This document shows, one piece after another, positions 28,429-30,406 of a stretch of 30,406 nt of DNA. Below the pieces are notes generated by a model that searched no databases, had not been told where the DNA came from, and was given only the letters and a program-made list of their open reading frames with translations. Each line of letters opens with the position of its first letter. Position 1 is the stretch's first letter. The stretch covers positions 1 through 30,406 of the forward strand of contig JAUYIW010000038.1 of the NCBI GenBank assembly GCA_030688135.1. The letters are read 5' to 3'. A program made the translations under genes and the position numbers. This DNA comes from Candidatus Uhrbacteria bacterium. Its GTDB lineage: Bacteria > Patescibacteriota > Patescibacteriia > UBA9934.

Positions 28429-29043
28429 TTAGGATTTAACTTTTGTTTGCAATATCAGCCACGACGCGAACACCAACAACGCCCCTCCCCAGGCAATGCC
28501 ATCGCCAATCAAGACTCCTTTATGAACTACAAGGGCAACAAGATCATAAAGTACCTGCAAGGTTAAAAGTAAAACTATTGCAGACGTTACAAGCGACGCA
28601 TAGCGTAGTTTTACAAACGCAGGAACCACTATAGCGATAACAATCAATCCAACTCTAATTGGTCCTGCGGGCAATGCAAGAAAAAACAGACTTAATACAA
28701 ACAATGCAACGCGCGTTCGGCTGCCAACATCTAGCGTAAAACCCTTCAAAGCTTTTGTGAATGAAATAGACACAACTATACATAGCCACAGAAGTATCAT
28801 CCACCAAAACCACTTGCTAACATCGCTCGTAAATATTCCTACTCCACGCGCCCCAATAAGCGCGCTCACTAATTCAGAAAAAATCCACAGAAATAAAACT
28901 GGTGCCAAGCCAAGAATTACCTGTGTTACGAGCACTGAGACCGACGTTGCTCTAGACGCCTTCCATAATCGCTTCCAATCGGAAAATAAACGCCTTATTG
29001 AGACTCTCCAGTCATTTAATAGTCGATCATATACATGTGACAT
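28429..29043 (-). CDS. Polytopic membrane protein of unknown function
   Basis: A 204-residue protein starting MSHVYDRLLNDWRVSIRRLF, with AAGGG just upstream; a longer ORF from 29118 runs into the palindromic repeat. A basic amphipathic N-terminus is followed by about five or six transmembrane segments (VTQVILGLAPVLFLWIFSELV, WFWWMILLWLCIVVSISF, VALFVLSLFFLALPAGPIRVGLIVIAIVV, SAIVLLLTLQVLYDLVALVV, AWGGALLVFASWLIL). No family recognised. Before the DGR insertion it would have lain directly upstream of endoQ. Confidence 0.7.
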   Translation of the reverse strand: MSHVYDRLLNDWRVSIRRLFSDWKRLWKASRATSVSVLVTQVILGLAPVLFLWIFSELVSALIGARGVGIFTSDVSKWFWWMILLWLCIVVSISFTKALKGFTLDVGSRTRVALFVLSLFFLALPAGPIRVGLIVIAIVVPAFVKLRYASLVTSAIVLLLTLQVLYDLVALVVHKGVLIGDGIAWGGALLVFASWLILQTKVKS

Positions 29044-29110
29044 ACCCTTGCAGTTTATCAGTTTTCTGGTGTTTGATACAGAGATCGATGAAGAAATTCG
29101 CTTACCACTA

Positions 29111-29212
29111 CCTGTCATCCTGAGCGAGGGTGATCGGTTGAGTCGAAGGATCTTTAGCTGACTCCAGCAAAGGATTCTTCGTTGCTAATGACAAACTCCT
29201 CAGAATGACAGG
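29111..29212. repeat. TGTCATCCTGAG palindromic element B
   Basis: Arms CCTGTCATCCTGAG (29111-29124) and CTCAGAATGACAGG (29199-29212) pair with one mismatch. The interior contains GTCGAAGGATCTTT and AAAGGATTCTTCG, which pair further. It is the same family as element A at 23688-23788. Confidence 0.8.
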
Positions 29213-29242
29213 TGGCGGGCAGGCGTCCTGATCTCCCCAACC

Positions 29243-29265
29243 AAAAACGAACCCTTTCGAGTCCG
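29243..29265 (-). terminator. Terminator of the GlmU-like gene
   Basis: On the minus strand CGGACTC and GGGTTCG pair (with G:U) around a GAAA loop, followed by TTTTTGG. Confidence 0.75.
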
Positions 29266-29315
29266 CTTTTCAGTCTGTGAAGATCTGTGGCAGTTGGTTG
29301 TGTGTGGATCTGAGG

Positions 29316-30062
29316 CTACCCGGCCATTCTTTCTGCCGTTTCCAGTTCCTCCGGAGTGTTAATACCCACTACTTCAAAAGGCTCGGCTGACGCTGTTATG
29401 ACTTCTGAGCCTTCGTCAATCGCCATCTCAACTAGGTCAGTTAAATAATACTCACCACTTGCATTCTTATTTTGAAGTTCTGGCAAATGTTCCCACAGCC
29501 ACTGAGCATTGAACGCATAGAGAGATGGATTGATCTCTCGAATTTTTAGCTCTTCTTCTGTCGCATCCTTAGCCTCTCTAATTGCTTCTAGGTGGCCAAG
29601 CTCATTTCGAATGATGCGCCCCCAACCATTAAATCCTGCATAGTCTCCCTTATAATTAGGAACCTTTGTTGTGAGCATGGTAATCATGGCCTCACCTTGA
29701 TTGTGCATTTCGCTAAGATTTAAAATTACTTCATCGCTTATAAATGGATGATCTCCATAAAGTACAATGATCGCCTCTGCGCCATTTGCAGCTTCACGAG
29801 CCGAGAGCACGGCGTTGCCAGTACCCAACTGCTCTTCTTGAATAGCGTATTCGCAATCTCGGTCACTACAAATATTGTTAAAGATTTCGAGCGTGTCTGG
29901 AGCTACAACAATAATAGGACGTGGATCAACTTCGCTATCTCGAATACTGTCCAACAGATGGTCGATCATTGGACGTCCGGCAATTTCAACAAGAGCTTTG
30001 GGGACATCGGCACCCATTCTTTTGCCCTTACCTGCTGCTAAAACGATTACTCGTGTCTGCAT
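29316..30062 (-). CDS. GlmU-type sugar-1-phosphate nucleotidyltransferase
   Basis: A 248-residue protein equal to the N-terminal pyrophosphorylase domain of GlmU, without the C-terminal left-handed beta-helix acetyltransferase. The signature VIVLAAGKGKRMGADVPKAL (residues 5-24) binds the nucleotide. EEQLGTGNAV and VLYGDHPFI (metal-binding aspartate), then GWGRIIRN and REINPSLYAFN, complete the site. It probably makes UDP-GlcNAc or another UDP-sugar for cell-wall precursors. The ATG follows one base after a 20-bp leader stem, with any weak ribosome-binding sequence (CAGGG) sequestered inside it, so translation may be controlled by that fold. Confidence 0.88.
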   Translation of the reverse strand: MQTRVIVLAAGKGKRMGADVPKALVEIAGRPMIDHLLDSIRDSEVDPRPIIVVAPDTLEIFNNICSDRDCEYAIQEEQLGTGNAVLSAREAANGAEAIIVLYGDHPFISDEVILNLSEMHNQGEAMITMLTTKVPNYKGDYAGFNGWGRIIRNELGHLEAIREAKDATEEELKIREINPSLYAFNAQWLWEHLPELQNKNASGEYYLTDLVEMAIDEGSEVITASAEPFEVVGINTPEELETAERMAG

Positions 30063-30063
30063 A

Positions 30064-30183
30064 CCCTGTAGTAGAACTTTGAAATCCTCAAAGGCAGGAT
30101 TCAGTGATTTAAATCAATGCCTTACCAAGTTGAGCATGACTCGAACTGTTGGCGCAGCCAACATTCAAAGTTTCACTACAGGG
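30064..30183 (-). promoter_or_regulatory. Folded leader of the GlmU-like gene
   Basis: The closing stem pairs 30164-30183 with 30064-30083 (18 of 20 positions). Inside are TGTTGGC-TGC-GCCAACA (30147-30163) and AAGGCA/TGCCTT (30091-30123) enclosing GATTTAAATC. AATCC/GGATT offers an alternative pairing. The shape is a three-way-junction-like RNA ending one nucleotide before the start codon. No known riboswitch was recognised. Confidence 0.6.
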
Positions 30184-30208
30184 CATAAGCAATGTATTTA
30201 CTGGCGCA

Positions 30209-30237
30209 AGTGTATCCTAAAAGATGATTTTGGTCAA
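30209..30237 (-). promoter_or_regulatory. Promoter of the GlmU-like gene
   Basis: Minus strand TTGACC (30232-30237), 17-bp spacer, TACACT (30209-30214). The predicted start near 30202 gives a leader of about 140 nt covering the folded element. Confidence 0.65.
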
Positions 30238-30369
30238 GGTTAACTTGAGGATAATTTACTAATAAAACATTAGCCTTAGTTATTCAGATGCGAGGTATGG
30301 GTGGCAAGATCCACGTCAAAACTTTCAGAATTGCCGTAGATGTCGGTGATGTTTGAGGAGCGAAGTAAG

Positions 30370-30392
30370 GGATCATACGCAATTTAGGTGGA
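30370..30392 (+). repeat. Interspersed repeat, inverted partner of 96-118
   Basis: 22 of 23 positions match the reverse complement of 96-118. The 165 bp from 30241 to the window end hold no other gene that I can support. Confidence 0.6.
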
Positions 30393-30406
30393 AGATGCAT
30401 AGAGGC

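Noticed and set aside
30064..30183. A permuted or split tRNA in the GlmU leader (GTTCGAGTC and TTGGTAAGGC words)
   Set aside because: No acceptor stem or paired T-arm can be formed around these words; the long closing stem explains the sequence better.
1..30406. CRISPR array
   Set aside because: No regularly spaced identical repeats with unique spacers were seen. The 9-bp tandem tract at 1426 has no spacers, and the 138-bp direct repeat at 21771 and 22019 has only two copies.
1..30406. UGA recoded to glycine, as in some CPR lineages
   Set aside because: The RT and avd genes end at TGA where their families end or nearly end, and other genes contain no in-frame TGA, so the standard code fits.

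Overview
The window looks like chromosome from a Candidate Phyla Radiation (Patescibacteria, probably Parcubacteria-related) bacterium. The evidence is the gene content (EndoQ-type PHP nuclease, TrmB-like regulators, DHH phosphoesterase, split transketolase, small secreted and membrane proteins), the low GC with short intergenic repeats, and the use of the standard code: TGA is a genuine stop in the RT and avd genes. Phylum-level placement is inference.

Layout. 1-6.4 kb (mostly minus strand): FemX-like aminoacyltransferase, ruvA, an HD-domain protein, a TrmB-like regulator, a DHH phosphoesterase and a GC-rich orphan gene. A plus-strand structured RNA gene (about 3410-3752) has its own promoter and terminator. 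6.5-9.4 kb: ileS. 9.6-21.6 kb (plus strand): a sugar-phosphate and surface block holding rpiB, an rpe-like gene, a secreted cupredoxin-like protein, split transketolase (two genes flanking a DUF4349 protein), a small-RNA candidate, a pseudouridine synthase and a methyltransferase. This is followed by a tight cluster of PfkB kinase, DUF2090 aldolase-like protein, PfkB kinase, small zinc-ribbon membrane protein, 2-hydroxyacid dehydrogenase and a membrane-anchored protein. 21.7-24.3 kb: tRNA-Ala(UGC) with a duplicated 5' flank, a secreted FG-GAP/L,D-transpeptidase, and a lysine-rich histone-like gene behind a long multi-hairpin leader.

24.4-28.4 kb is the most interesting region: a complete diversity-generating retroelement (DGR). 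It has a DGR-type reverse transcriptase, an Avd-type four-helix-bundle gene, a 126-bp template repeat (27063-27188) and a matching 126-bp variable repeat (27539-27664) at the 3' end of a target gene. All 16 TR/VR differences fall on template adenines; none of the 97 other positions differs. Three features are unusual. Avd lies antisense between TR and RT, its ATG abutting the RT ATG. A C9 tract puts the avd start out of frame with its body. The whole cassette is bracketed by two copies of the first eight codons of endoQ (MRIITDWH), as if it had inserted into the 5' end of endoQ and supplied a replacement start.

28.4-30.4 kb: a polytopic membrane protein, a GlmU-like nucleotidyltransferase with a strongly folded leader, and intergenic repeats. 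Several promoters share an extended -10 (TGnTATAMT). Many start codons are preceded by degenerate CTAA/CCTAAYA tandem repeats.
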